NCBI GenBank assembly: GCA_963736445.1
Contig: CAVTOY010000016.1
Span: 124,001-188,000, forward strand
DNA length: 64,000 nucleotides
From: Thiosocius sp963736445
GTDB taxonomy: Bacteria; Pseudomonadota; Gammaproteobacteria; Chromatiales; Chromatiaceae
Direction: 5' to 3'
Shown here: piece by piece, positions 1 through 9,533 of the stretch
How positions within the stretch are numbered: the stretch's first letter is position 1
How the letters are laid out: each line of letters starts with the position of its first letter
The notes under the pieces: generated by a model
What the model was told of the DNA's origin: nothing
Databases searched by the model: none
What the model saw: only the letters and a program-made list of their open reading frames with translations
Made by a program: the position numbers and the translations under genes

Positions 1-1
1 T

Positions 2-1540
2 CGCTTCGAGACGATCCGCAGCCAGTGGCCGCTGCCCCAGGCCGGCGAGGCCGTCTATCAGAAGGCAGGAGAGTCGCTGCAGCTGCGCCTGCGTAACACT
101 GGCTGGCCTGCCCAGCGGATCGGTGAACTGTGGTTCGCCAGCAACGACTGGGGGCCGATCGCCGCCTCCGAGGCTCAGTCCTGGTCGAGCGATGGCGACG
201 ACCTGCTGCTGAACCTGCCCCTCGGCGAGGCACCGCTGGCCCCCGCTGCCCCGTTGCGGGGCCTGCTGGTGATGACCGAGGCCGGCGAGGACGGCGCCAT
301 CACGCGCGGCTTCGACATCGTGGCCCCGGCTGCCCTCACCGCGGCAACCGATCTGACCCTGCTGCTGGCGATGGGCCTCGCGCTGCTCGGCGGCGTCCTG
401 CTCAACCTGATGCCTTGCGTACTGCCGGTCCTGTCGATCAAGGTGCTGAGCCTGGTCGGCCAAGACCCCGCCCGCAGCACCCGGCACGGCTGGGTATTCC
501 TGGCCGGCGTCCTGGCGACCTTTACGGCCCTGGCCTCCCTGCTGATCGGCCTGCGCTTGGCAGGCGCGGCCCTGGGCTGGGGCTTCCAGCTGCAGGAGCC
601 CATCGTGGTGATCGGCCTGATGTACCTGATGCTGGCGCTGAGTCTGAATCTTTCTGGCGTCTATGCACTGGGGTCACGCCTGATGGGCATAGGTCAGGGC
701 ATGACCTCGAGACCCGGCCTGGGCGGCAGCTTCGCGACCGGGGTGTTGGCCGTCGTGGTCGCCAGCCCCTGTACTGCGCCGTTCATGGGCACCGCCCTGG
801 GCTTCGCGATGACACGTCCGGCCGCTGAATCCCTGCTGGTCTTCGCCGCGCTGGGGCTCGGCTTTGGGCTGCCGGTGCTGTTGCTCAGCCTATGGCCGCG
901 TTGGCTGCGCTGGCTGCCGCCACCCGGGGCGTGGATGGAACGCCTGCGTAACGGTCTCGCCTTCCCGATGTACGGCGCCGCTGCCTGGCTTCTCTGGGTC
1001 CTCAGTCAGCAGGTCGCGGCGGATACCCTCGCTGCCGCGCTGGCCGGTGCCCTGCTGCTGTCGTTTGCATTGTGGTGGTATGGGCAGCCGCTGCGCAGCC
1101 AACGCAGTCGCCGCTTGATCGCGGCCACTACGTTGCTGCTGAGTCTCGCGCTGGCCGCGCTGGCCGGTATGCAGCGGGCCGGTGACACCACCACACCAGT
1201 CGCCATGACCTGGAGCAGCGAGCGCGTGGCCCAGCTGCAGCGCGAGGGGCGCGCCGTTCTGGTCAATTTCACCGCCGCCTGGTGCATCACCTGCAAGGTG
1301 AACGAGCAAGTGGCGCTGGCCAGGGATACCGTACGGGATGCGCTGGCCGCGCGCGATATCGTCTACCTCAAGGCCGACTGGACCCGACGCGATGCGGCCA
1401 TTACCGCAGAACTGCAGCGCCATGGGCGCAGCGGCGTGCCGCTCTATCTGCTGTACCCGCCGGGCGATGGCGCGCCACGGGTGCTGCCGCAACTCTTGAC
1501 CGAAGGTCTGGTCTTACAGGCCGTGTCCGATATCTTATAA
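2..1540 (+). CDS. Protein-disulfide reductase, DsbD/ScsB family (5' truncated by window)
   Basis: The reading frame is open from base 2, so the N-terminus lies outside the window. The visible part starts in a periplasmic DsbD-alpha-like region, continues into a block of hydrophobic helices with the signature LLNLMPCVLPVLSIK that is typical of the DsbD transmembrane domain, and ends in a periplasmic thioredoxin domain with the redox pair in AAWCITCK. Proteins of this family carry electrons from cytoplasmic thioredoxin across the inner membrane to periplasmic partners. The following redoxin gene starts 17 bases downstream in the same direction and is a plausible partner. The single-chain form with a large N-terminal domain resembles ScsB more than classical DsbD, but the missing 5' end prevents a firm choice. 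Confidence 0.9.
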   Translation, partial: RFETIRSQWPLPQAGEAVYQKAGESLQLRLRNTGWPAQRIGELWFASNDWGPIAASEAQSWSSDGDDLLLNLPLGEAPLAPAAPLRGLLVMTEAGEDGAITRGFDIVAPAALTAATDLTLLLAMGLALLGGVLLNLMPCVLPVLSIKVLSLVGQDPARSTRHGWVFLAGVLATFTALASLLIGLRLAGAALGWGFQLQEPIVVIGLMYLMLALSLNLSGVYALGSRLMGIGQGMTSRPGLGGSFATGVLAVVVASPCTAPFMGTALGFAMTRPAAESLLVFAALGLGFGLPVLLLSLWPRWLRWLPPPGAWMERLRNGLAFPMYGAAAWLLWVLSQQVAADTLAAALAGALLLSFALWWYGQPLRSQRSRRLIAATTLLLSLALAALAGMQRAGDTTTPVAMTWSSERVAQLQREGRAVLVNFTAAWCITCKVNEQVALARDTVRDALAARDIVYLKADWTRRDAAITAELQRHGRSGVPLYLLYPPGDGAPRVLPQLLTEGLVLQAVSDIL

Positions 1541-1557
1541 GGGGAGTAGTGATAACC

Positions 1558-2157
1558 ATGATTAGCAAAACAACCATCGCCGCGCTGTTGCTTGCCTTCA
1601 CCGCAGTCGCCCAGGCATCGGTCAAGGTGGGCCAACCTGCGCCGGTCTTCGTTGCCACCGACAGCAAGGGACAGCGCCATTCGCTCGAGGATTTCCGCGG
1701 CAAGGTCGTGGTCCTGGAATGGACCAACCACGACTGCCCCTATGTGCGTAAACACTACGGCGCGGGCAACATGCAGGCGCAGCAGCGCGCGGCCACCGAG
1801 CAGGGCGCCGTGTGGCTCTCAGTCATCTCGTCGGCGCCGGGCAAACAGGGCCATGTCAGCGGCGCCGAGGCGGATCGCCTGACCGAGCAGCGGGATGCCG
1901 CGCCGACCGCGGTGCTGATGGACACGGCAGGGACCATCGGCCGCACCTATGGCGCCAAGACCACGCCGCACATGTATGTCATCGACCGGCAAGGGACCCT
2001 GGTCTACATGGGTGGGATCGACAGCATCTCCTCGGCGAACCCGGGCGACATCCCCAAGGCGACCCAGCACGTCAGCGCGGCGCTGCAACAGGTGATGGCC
2101 GGCCAGGCGGTCAGCCAGCCAGTCACGCGGCCCTACGGTTGCTCGGTCAAATACTGA
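1558..2157 (+). CDS. Exported redoxin (AhpC/TSA/thioredoxin-fold family)
   Basis: This 199-residue protein has a signal peptide at residues 1-21 (hydrophobic core after MISKTT, cleavage expected after AQA). The mature part is a redoxin fold with the motif NHDCPYVRKHY around Cys60. Such proteins (often annotated as thioredoxin family or redoxin domain) carry one active Cys in this motif rather than CxxC; a second Cys lies near the C-terminus in GCSVKY. The chosen ATG at 1558 is preceded by AAGGGGAGT and gives a clean signal peptide, whereas a longer upstream frame overlaps the dsbD-like gene. Its position 17 bases after a DsbD/ScsB-type reductase suggests that it is reduced by that protein in the periplasm. 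The exact substrate is unknown. Confidence 0.85.
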   Translation: MISKTTIAALLLAFTAVAQASVKVGQPAPVFVATDSKGQRHSLEDFRGKVVVLEWTNHDCPYVRKHYGAGNMQAQQRAATEQGAVWLSVISSAPGKQGHVSGAEADRLTEQRDAAPTAVLMDTAGTIGRTYGAKTTPHMYVIDRQGTLVYMGGIDSISSANPGDIPKATQHVSAALQQVMAGQAVSQPVTRPYGCSVKY

Positions 2158-2179
2158 CGCAAGGCGCCGGCTCGCGGCC

Positions 2180-3592
2180 TCAGTGGCTGAGAGCGACGAT
2201 CTCCATGCGATGATTGCCGTAGGGATGTTCCTCCGAAGGACCCTGCGCCAGGATCGCGATGCCCTCGGCGATGCCCTGCCCGCGCATCCAATCGCGCAAG
2301 AACGGGGTCCAGTCCGCGGCATCGGCCGTGACCTGCAATGCATGCACTCCGTAGGAAAACTGCAGCGCCTGACAGGTCGCCGGCACCTTGCTGAACGCGA
2401 CAATCCAGGTCGACAGGCGAAAACGCGTTACGTTACGCGCCATGGACCCGGACCGGGTCGGCACGCCAACTACGACCGGGTTCAGCGTGTTAACCGCGTT
2501 TTGGATGCTACGGGCGATCAATCCGGGCAGGCTCGGATGCTCGGGGATCCTGGCATCGACCGGCGCGCGTGGCCGATGGGGTTCTGTCGCTGCGGCGATC
2601 TCCGCCAGCATACCGACCGCCTCGACCGGGTAACGTCCCACGGCCGACTCGGCGGACAGCATGACGGCGTCGGTACCATCCAGGATCGCATTCGCGACGT
2701 CAGTCGCCTCGGCGCGCGTGGGGCGACGATGCGTAGTCATGGACTCCAACATCTGTGTTGCGGTAATTACCGGTTTGCCGTGTCGATTGGCCGCACGCAT
2801 CAGCTCTTTCTGCACTACCGCCATCTCTGCGATCGGTAGCTCGACGCCGAGATCGCCGCGCGCCACCATCAGGCCGTCCGCCGCCTCGAGTATCTGATCG
2901 AGATTCTCAACCGCGCGTGCACGCTCGATCTTGGCGATCACAAAGGGCTGATAACCGAGTGACGCCGCCGCCTGTTTCACCGCGATCACGTCCTCGGCGG
3001 TGGAGACAAAGGACTGGCTGACGGCATCGACGCCCTGCGACAGCGCAAACGCCAGGCACTCGAGATCGCGCGCAGTGAAGGCGCTCATGCCGAGATCGAT
3101 ACCGGGAAGATCGAGCCCCTTGCGCGACGATAGCTCGCCACCCGCGCGTACCTCACACAAGACATTACTGCCGCTGACACTCACCACCTTGAGCGAGATC
3201 AGTCCGTCGTTGAGAAACATCTTATCGTCAGCATGCACCACCTGTGTCAGGCGTTCGAAATTGACCGAGAAACGCGTGTCATCACCAAGGATTTCGTCTG
3301 TCGTCAGGGTCACCAGCGCACCGTTCGCAAGTTCGACCTGCTCGGGCGCGAGTTCACCGATGCGTATTTTCGGCCCCGGCAGATCGGCCATGATGGCCAG
3401 CCGGCGCCCGGTCAACGTGGCGGCCTCGCGCAGGCGCGCGATGCTCGCCGCGTGCGCGGAGAAGCCCCCATGGGAAAAGTTCAGGCGGGCGACACTCATA
3501 CCGGCGCGCAGCATGGCCGCGAGGGTCTCGACACTGTCCGAGGCCGGACCAACGGTACAGATCAACTTGGTCTTGTGATTCGGAAGTTGCAT
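2180..3592 (-). CDS. pyk: Pyruvate kinase
   Basis: The product converts phosphoenolpyruvate and ADP to pyruvate and ATP in the cytoplasm, the last step of glycolysis. The 470-residue chain has the usual pyruvate kinase layout: an N-terminal TKLICTVGP start, the ARLNFSHG motif, the beta-barrel B domain, the catalytic signature IAKIERARAVENLDQI with its key Lys and Glu, the magnesium/phosphate motif MVARGDLGVELP and the ITATQMLESM segment, then a C-terminal allosteric domain. The ATG giving MQLPNHKTK is preferred to two upstream in-frame starts because the family begins about there; no strong ribosome site separates them. The gene runs toward the redoxin gene, leaving 22 bases between stops. 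Confidence 0.93.
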   Translation of the reverse strand: MQLPNHKTKLICTVGPASDSVETLAAMLRAGMSVARLNFSHGGFSAHAASIARLREAATLTGRRLAIMADLPGPKIRIGELAPEQVELANGALVTLTTDEILGDDTRFSVNFERLTQVVHADDKMFLNDGLISLKVVSVSGSNVLCEVRAGGELSSRKGLDLPGIDLGMSAFTARDLECLAFALSQGVDAVSQSFVSTAEDVIAVKQAAASLGYQPFVIAKIERARAVENLDQILEAADGLMVARGDLGVELPIAEMAVVQKELMRAANRHGKPVITATQMLESMTTHRRPTRAEATDVANAILDGTDAVMLSAESAVGRYPVEAVGMLAEIAAATEPHRPRAPVDARIPEHPSLPGLIARSIQNAVNTLNPVVVGVPTRSGSMARNVTRFRLSTWIVAFSKVPATCQALQFSYGVHALQVTADAADWTPFLRDWMRGQGIAEGIAILAQGPSEEHPYGNHRMEIVALSH

Positions 3593-3680
3593 GGTGCGGC
3601 CTGGATAAACTGCCATGATAGTGCTGTGGATTCGTGACAGTAGCAAGACGGCGCGTTTCAGCCGCTGGCCGAACCCCGGT

Positions 3681-3703
3681 AAAAAAGCCCGCGCGAGGCG
3701 GGC
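3681..3703 (-). terminator. Rho-independent terminator of apbC/mrp
   Basis: Read on the minus strand, a six-base GC stem (GCCCGC pairing with GCGGGC, five-base loop) is followed by a run of six U. It lies 33 bases after the apbC stop codon, in the correct orientation to end that transcript before pyk. Confidence 0.85.
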
Positions 3704-3735
3704 ACTGTGAAGCCGAGTCGATCGCGCGACCGGGA

Positions 3736-4827
3736 TCAGTTGTTCTGGATCACGATGTTCGGGAACTTGGCTGCATAGCTCTTCGCCTGTCGCGAGAGCT
3801 GGGCCGCGGCCTTGCGCGCGATCTCGCGGTAGATCTGCGAAGGCCGAGATTCCGGCTCGGCGACCACGGTCGGCTTGCCCGAGTCGGTCTCTTCGCGGAT
3901 GCGGGTCTCCAACGGCAGCGCGCCTAGGAAGTTCACACCGTACTGCTCGGCCATGAGCCGACCGCCGCCTTCGCCGAAGATGTGTTCTTCATGGCCGCAC
4001 TTCGAGCAGATATGGGTGGACATATTCTCGACGATGCCGAGAATCGGCACCTCGACCTTCTCGAACATCTTGAAGCCCTTGCGCGCGTCCAGCAGGGCAA
4101 TGTCCTGCGGAGTGGTCACAATGATCGCCCCGGACACCGGGACCTTCTGTGCCAGCGTCAGCTGCGTATCGCCGGTACCCGGCGGCAGGTCGATCACCAG
4201 GTAGTCGAGCTCTTCCCAGTTGGTGTCATTGAGCAGCTGCTCGAGCGCCTGAGTGACCATGGGGCCGCGCCAGATCATCGGTGTTTCTTCATCGATCAGG
4301 AACCCTATCGACATCGCCTGCAGGTGATAACTCATCATCGGCTCGAGGGTGTTACCGTCTTTCGACTCCGGCTTCCCGGAGATCCCGAGCATGCGCGGCT
4401 GCGAAGGGCCATAGATATCGGCGTCCAGGATGCCGACCTTGCCGCCTTCGGCGGACAGCGCCAAGGCCAGATTGACCGCCGTAGTGGACTTGCCCACACC
4501 GCCCTTGCCGGACGCGACGGCGATGATGTTCTTCACGCTGTCGATCGGCTTCAGCGATTTCTGCACCGAGTGGGCCTGGATCTTGGTCTCGAGCGTCACC
4601 TCGCAGCCGCTCACGCCGTCGAGCGCCTCAACCGCTGCCTTCACCGCAGCAGTAATCTGGTCGTGAACGCCCTTAGCGGGGAAGCCAAGCTGTAGATGGA
4701 CGCCTACCTTGCCGCCGTCGATCTTCACGTCTTTCACCGACTTGGCGCTGACCAGGTCGGTCTCAAGGTGGGGTTCGATATAGGTCTTGATGGCCGCTTC
4801 GACCTGCTCTCTCGTGGGATCTGCCAT
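3736..4827 (-). CDS. apbC: Iron-sulfur cluster carrier protein ApbC/Mrp
   Basis: This is a cytoplasmic P-loop ATPase of the Mrp/NBP35 family that holds and delivers [4Fe-4S] clusters. The 363-residue chain starts with a MIP18-like (DUF59) domain of about 90 residues, then shows the deviant Walker A motif SGKGGVGKST, the LDADIYGPSQP segment, LVIDLPPGTGDTQL, and the cluster-binding CSKCG pair near residue 285. The ATG giving MADPTREQ is chosen because CAGGAAA precedes it at good spacing; the open frame extends 39 codons further without family similarity. The gene is transcribed divergently from metG, with 280 bases between, as in many gammaproteobacteria. Confidence 0.93.
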   Translation of the reverse strand: MADPTREQVEAAIKTYIEPHLETDLVSAKSVKDVKIDGGKVGVHLQLGFPAKGVHDQITAAVKAAVEALDGVSGCEVTLETKIQAHSVQKSLKPIDSVKNIIAVASGKGGVGKSTTAVNLALALSAEGGKVGILDADIYGPSQPRMLGISGKPESKDGNTLEPMMSYHLQAMSIGFLIDEETPMIWRGPMVTQALEQLLNDTNWEELDYLVIDLPPGTGDTQLTLAQKVPVSGAIIVTTPQDIALLDARKGFKMFEKVEVPILGIVENMSTHICSKCGHEEHIFGEGGGRLMAEQYGVNFLGALPLETRIREETDSGKPTVVAEPESRPSQIYREIARKAAAQLSRQAKSYAAKFPNIVIQNN

Positions 4828-5107
4828 AGTTTTTTCCTGCGTCACTTTTTCCGTTTGGCTGCACTCGGCCGGCAAATCTTGGGAGATCGGGTCGGGGAGT
4901 GCCTCAATTTTGAGTAGTTGGATTCTACACGAAGCCAGGCGCATAAACCCAAGCGCTTTAGTCGGGAATTAAGATCGAACCGACGCTATCCATCATCAAC
5001 CTCCCGAATTCAGCGGTAACGACGCGGCACCGACGCCTGCGGGTCAACACTGCGCAGCAACGTGAGATAATACTGCGCCAAATTGCGCACCAGGCTTGTA
5101 TCCCCAG

Positions 5108-7150
5108 ATGTCTAACGTACGTCGTATTCTCGTCACTAGCGCCCTGCCCTATGCCAACGGCGCCATCCACCTGGGCCACCTGGTGGAATACATCCAGACG
5201 GACATCTGGAGCCGATTTCAGAAGATGCGGGGGCACGAGTGCTACTACGTCTGCGCTGACGATGCCCACGGCACACCCATCATGCTGCGCGCACGCGCCG
5301 AGGGCATCGGGCCGGAGGAGCTGATTGCACGAGTCTGGACCGAGCACACCGAGGACTTCGCCGGCTTCGCGGTTGGCTTCGACAATTACCACTCGACCCA
5401 CTCCGACGAGAATCGGGTCTGCGCGACCACCATCTATGAGCGCAACCGCGATGCCGGCCACATTGTGCGCCGCACTATCTCGCAGGCCTACGATCCCGAG
5501 GCCCAGATGTTCCTGCCCGACCGTTTCATCAAGGGCAGTTGTCCTAAGTGTGGCGCCGAGGATCAGTACGGGGACAGCTGCGAGATCTGCGGCGCGACGT
5601 ACGCACCGACCGACCTCAGGAATCCGGTCTCCGTGGTGTCCGGGGCCACCCCAATCGAGCGAGATTCTGAGCATCTGTTCTTCAAGCTGGGTAACTTCGA
5701 AAAGGTCCTGAGGGACTGGCACAAGGCCGGACATGTGCAGGCCGAGGTCGCGAACAAGCTCAACGAGTGGTTCGAAGCAGGACTCAATGACTGGGATATC
5801 TCGCGCGACGCGCCGTACTTCGGGTTCGAGATCCCGGACGCCGAGGGCAAGTATTTTTATGTCTGGCTGGATGCACCGATCGGCTATATGGCCAGTTTTC
5901 GCAACTACTGCGATCGGACAGGGGTCGATTTCAACAGCTTCTGGGAGGCCGACGCGCAGACCGAGCTGTATCACTTCATCGGTAAGGACATCATCTACTT
6001 CCATGCGCTGTTCTGGCCGGCGATCCTGCACGGCGCCGGCTACCGCAAGCCCAGCGGCGTCTATGCACACGGGTTTCTCACCGTCGACGGCGCCAAGATG
6101 TCGAAATCGCGCGGCACCTTCATCCGGGCGCGCACCTATCTCAAACACCTCAATCCGGAGTACCTGCGCTACTATTTCGCGGCCAAGCTCAGCTCACGCG
6201 TGGATGACATCGACCTCAACCTCGAGGACTTCGCCGCGCGTGTGAATGCGGACCTGATCGGCAAAGTGGTCAATATCGCCAGCCGCTGCGCCGGCTTTAT
6301 CGGCAAACGATTCGACAACAGGCTATCCGACAACCTGGACCAACCCGAGCTGTTCGACACCTTCGTCAAGGCCGGGGACGAAATTGCCGCGCTGTATGAA
6401 AAACGGGAGTTCGGACGCGCGGTGCGCGAGATCATGGCGCTGGCCGATCTAGCCAATCAGTACATCGATGAAAAGGCGCCCTGGGTCGTGGCCAAGCAGG
6501 AGGGTCAGGACGCCCAGCTGCATGCCATCTGTTCGATGGGGATCAATCTGTTTCGGGTGCTGATCGGCTATCTCAAGCCGATCCTGCCGGTCATGGCCGG
6601 ACAGGCGGAGGAATTTCTCCGGATTGAGCCCATGACCTGGGGCTCGCAGCGTGAGCCGCTGCTCGACCACGCCATCAGCAAGTTCAAACCGCTGATGACG
6701 CGGGTCGACCGCGACCGGATCGATGCGATGATCGAGGATTCCAAAGAAGACCTGGTCGCAGAGGCAAAGGCGACGGCCGCCGGACCGGCGGCAGACTCAC
6801 CGCTGGCCAAAGACCCGATCGCCGACACCATCGATTTCGCCGACTTTGCCAAAGTGGATTTGCGCGTGGTGCGCATCGCCAAGGCGGAGCACGTCGAGGG
6901 GGCCAACAAACTGCTGCGTCTTACCCTGGATCTCGGCGGCGAGACGCGCACGGTATTCGCCGGGATCAAGGCCGCGTATGAACCACGCGACCTCGAGGGC
7001 AGGCTCAGTGTCATGGTCGCCAATCTGGCGCCGCGCAAGATGAAATTCGGGGTGTCCGAGGGCATGGTGCTGGCCGCGGGACCCGGCGGTGAAGACATCT
7101 TCCTGCTCGCGCCCGACGCGGGGGCCGCGCCGGGCATGCGGGTCAAGTAG
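5108..7150 (+). CDS. metG: Methionyl-tRNA synthetase
   Basis: The enzyme charges tRNA-Met with methionine. The 680-residue protein shows the class I HIGH-type motif in PYANGAIHLGHL (residues 14-25), a zinc-binding insert with the pairs CPKC and CEIC, the KMSKS loop near residue 330, the anticodon-binding helical region, and a C-terminal EMAP/tRNA-binding domain (VDLRVVRIAKAEHVEGANKL...) like that of E. coli MetG. ATG 5108 gives the conserved start MSNVRRILVTSALPYANG; a TTG four codons upstream is a weaker alternative. The gene ends one base before the stop of a convergent HAD phosphatase gene, so no terminator hairpin separates the two. Confidence 0.96.
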   Translation: MSNVRRILVTSALPYANGAIHLGHLVEYIQTDIWSRFQKMRGHECYYVCADDAHGTPIMLRARAEGIGPEELIARVWTEHTEDFAGFAVGFDNYHSTHSDENRVCATTIYERNRDAGHIVRRTISQAYDPEAQMFLPDRFIKGSCPKCGAEDQYGDSCEICGATYAPTDLRNPVSVVSGATPIERDSEHLFFKLGNFEKVLRDWHKAGHVQAEVANKLNEWFEAGLNDWDISRDAPYFGFEIPDAEGKYFYVWLDAPIGYMASFRNYCDRTGVDFNSFWEADAQTELYHFIGKDIIYFHALFWPAILHGAGYRKPSGVYAHGFLTVDGAKMSKSRGTFIRARTYLKHLNPEYLRYYFAAKLSSRVDDIDLNLEDFAARVNADLIGKVVNIASRCAGFIGKRFDNRLSDNLDQPELFDTFVKAGDEIAALYEKREFGRAVREIMALADLANQYIDEKAPWVVAKQEGQDAQLHAICSMGINLFRVLIGYLKPILPVMAGQAEEFLRIEPMTWGSQREPLLDHAISKFKPLMTRVDRDRIDAMIEDSKEDLVAEAKATAAGPAADSPLAKDPIADTIDFADFAKVDLRVVRIAKAEHVEGANKLLRLTLDLGGETRTVFAGIKAAYEPRDLEGRLSVMVANLAPRKMKFGVSEGMVLAAGPGGEDIFLLAPDAGAAPGMRVK

Positions 7151-7151
7151 G

Positions 7152-7958
7152 CTACCCGTTCCACCAGTCCCTGAGGTCGGCGAACCGCGACACCACGGCA
7201 TCCGGCACCACGCGGCCATCGAGATCGGTCGGGGAGAACTTGCCGGTGCGGACCTGGACACCCCGCATGCCAGCCGCCTGTGCACCTGCGACATCGACCC
7301 GGATGTCATCACCTACCATGACCAGCTGCTCACAAGGCAGCGCGCAGACATCGGCCGCCTGTCGGAAGAAATCCAGCGACGGCTTGCCTAGGACCACCGC
7401 CTGGCCGCCTGTAGCCTGCTCCAGCGCCGTGACGAATGGCGCAACATCCAGACGCAGGCCGTCGTCCGCACGCCAAAAGCGGGTCATCCCCAGTGCAATC
7501 AACGCCGCGTCGGGATTGTCCATCAACAGTCGAAAGGCACGGTTCAGGGTCCAAAAATCCCAGGCCTCGCCGAGATCGCCGATCACGACGGCGGCGGCGC
7601 CTTGTTCGGCTTCCGCCGGCAGTACCGCCAGGACATCGAAGTCGGTCACGGTGGCCGCTGCGACGAACAGGGCCACCGGGTCGAGACCGCGCTGCCGGAT
7701 CCAATGGTTGGCGGCGATCACCGGCGTCAGAATCTCCTGCGCCGAGACATCGACACCGAGCCCCTGCAGCTTCTCGACGATGGCCGCCCGGGGACGTGAG
7801 GTGGTATTGGTCAGGAACAGATGGGGTATCCCCTCACGCTGCAGCCAGGCGACTGTCTCGGCGCTGCCAGGAATCAATGTTCCGCCCTGGTAGACCACGC
7901 CGTCGATGTCGATCAATAGTCCCCGCACCGTTCCGTTCAGCTCAATGCACGAAGTCAA
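7152..7958 (-). CDS. HAD-superfamily hydrolase, subfamily IIA (LHPP-like)
   Basis: The 268-residue protein has the HAD motif I in LLIDIDGVVYQGG (nucleophile Asp and the acid-base Asp two residues on), motif II in FLTNTTSR, motif III Lys in VVLGKPS and motif IV in MVGDDIRVDVAGAQAAGM. This order and the large C2 cap between motifs II and III define subfamily IIA, which includes NagD and the phospholysine/phosphohistidine phosphatase LHPP. It is probably a cytoplasmic phosphatase of unknown substrate. The start is a TTG preceded by TAGGAT; a GTG ten codons later is an alternative. It converges with metG, with stop codons only one base apart. Confidence 0.85.
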   Translation of the reverse strand: MTSCIELNGTVRGLLIDIDGVVYQGGTLIPGSAETVAWLQREGIPHLFLTNTTSRPRAAIVEKLQGLGVDVSAQEILTPVIAANHWIRQRGLDPVALFVAAATVTDFDVLAVLPAEAEQGAAAVVIGDLGEAWDFWTLNRAFRLLMDNPDAALIALGMTRFWRADDGLRLDVAPFVTALEQATGGQAVVLGKPSLDFFRQAADVCALPCEQLVMVGDDIRVDVAGAQAAGMRGVQVRTGKFSPTDLDGRVVPDAVVSRFADLRDWWNG

Positions 7959-8039
7959 TCGTCAAATCCTACCGCCGCCTGTAACGCCATCCGCATGCCA
8001 GGCAAACCCAGGTGCCAATCGATGCAGCAGGTCGCCGGG

Positions 8040-9533
8040 CTAACACTCCGCCAGTAATTCGACCCTGCCGTTCTCATCGACCGCCTCCAGTCGCACGTCG
8101 AAACCCCACAGTCTGCGGATGTGGCGCAGTATCTCGTCGACTGTGCCTGCCAACGGCCGTCGGTTATAGCGATAGTGGCGCAGCAGCAGCGAACGGTCGC
8201 CGCGCCTGTCCACATTGTAGACCTGGATGTTGGGCTCCCGACTACCGAGGTTGTACTGGTCAGCCAGTGCTTGTCGCAGCTCACGGTAGCCGGCCTCGTC
8301 GTGAATGGCGGTCACCTCGAGGTGTTCATCCCGATCGTCATCCAATACCGCAAACAGTCGGAATTCACGAATCAGTTTGGGCGAGAGAAACTGCGCGACA
8401 AAGCTCTCGTCTTTGAAGTTGGCCATCGCAAACTTCAGCACTTCCAGCCAGTCGCGGCCGGCGATATCCGGAAACCAGTGGCGGTCCTCGTCATCCGGCG
8501 CCTCACAGATCCGACGGATGTCGCGCATCATCGCAAAGCCCAGCGCGTAGGGGTTGATGCCACTGTAGTGCGGTGAATCGAATGACGGCTGCGCGACCAC
8601 GTTAGTATGCGACTGCAGGACCTCCAGCATGAAGCCGTCGGTCACATAACCCTCGTCGTACAGACGATTCAACAAGGTGTAGTGCCAGAAAGTCGCCCAG
8701 CCCTCGTTCATCACCTGGGTCTGGCGCTGCGGATAAAAATACTGGCCGATCTTGCGCACGATGCGCACGATCTCGCGCTGCCAGGGCTCGAGCAGCGGCG
8801 CATTCTTTTCGATGAAATACAGTAGGTTTTCCTGTGGCTCGGCGGGAAAGCGCTCGGTCTTCTGGATTTCTTCATCCTGGGCCGGTGTCGGTATAGTGCG
8901 CCACAAGTCGTTGATCTGCGTCTGCAGGTAATCTTCGCGCACCCGTTGCCGCTTCTTTTCCTCGGCGAGCGACAGCGGTGCCGGCCGTTTGTAGCGATCG
9001 ACGCCGTGATTCATCAGCGCATGGCAGGAGTCGAGCAGCAGCTCGACCTGGTCGGCGCCGTAGCGTTCCTCACACTCGGCGACATAGGCCCTGGCGAAGA
9101 CCAGATAGTCGATGATCGCATCTGCGCTGGTCCACGTCTGAAACAGATAGTTGCCCTTGAAAAAGCTGTTGTGCCCATAGCAGGCATGGGCAATGACCAG
9201 CGCCTGCATCGGCAGGGAATTCTCCTCCATCAGATAGGCGATGCAGGGATCCGAGTTGATCACGATCTCGTACGCCAGGCCCATCTGGCCGCGCCGATAA
9301 GTCCGCTCGGTGGACACAAAATGCTTGCCGAACGACCAGTGATGGTAATTTATGGGCAACCCGACGGAGGAGTAGGCGTCGATCATTTGCTCCGAGGCGA
9401 TGACTTCGATCTGATTGGCGTAGGTGTCGAGTCCGAACTCGTCTCTCGCGATGCGCCCAATCTCGCGATCGAAGCGCTTGAGCAACGGGAAGCTCCACTC
9501 CGAGGTGTCACAGATCAAGCGGTCACGGCTCAT
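8040..9533 (-). CDS. SpoVR family protein (YcgB-like)
   Basis: This 497-residue protein belongs to the SpoVR/YcgB family, recognised by its length, by the segment NQIEVIASEQMIDAYSSVGLP and by the conserved HWSFGKHF and MNEGWATFWHYT motifs. The HEGWA-like motif suggests a metal site, but no enzymatic activity is established. Its ATG overlaps the stop of yeaH in an ATGA arrangement, so the two are translationally coupled. Together with prkA and yeaH it forms a three-gene operon conserved in proteobacteria and linked in E. coli to nitrogen starvation and stationary-phase stress. An in-frame extension of 38 codons upstream lies inside yeaH and is not used here. Confidence 0.92.
   Translation of the reverse strand: MSRDRLICDTSEWSFPLLKRFDREIGRIARDEFGLDTYANQIEVIASEQMIDAYSSVGLPINYHHWSFGKHFVSTERTYRRGQMGLAYEIVINSDPCIAYLMEENSLPMQALVIAHACYGHNSFFKGNYLFQTWTSADAIIDYLVFARAYVAECEERYGADQVELLLDSCHALMNHGVDRYKRPAPLSLAEEKKRQRVREDYLQTQINDLWRTIPTPAQDEEIQKTERFPAEPQENLLYFIEKNAPLLEPWQREIVRIVRKIGQYFYPQRQTQVMNEGWATFWHYTLLNRLYDEGYVTDGFMLEVLQSHTNVVAQPSFDSPHYSGINPYALGFAMMRDIRRICEAPDDEDRHWFPDIAGRDWLEVLKFAMANFKDESFVAQFLSPKLIREFRLFAVLDDDRDEHLEVTAIHDEAGYRELRQALADQYNLGSREPNIQVYNVDRRGDRSLLLRHYRYNRRPLAGTVDEILRHIRRLWGFDVRLEAVDENGRVELLAEC

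Noticed and set aside
5043..5071. Possible metG promoter (GTCAAC, 17 bases, GATAAT)
   Set aside because: The -10 element is fair but the -35 element is poor, so it was not listed as a feature.
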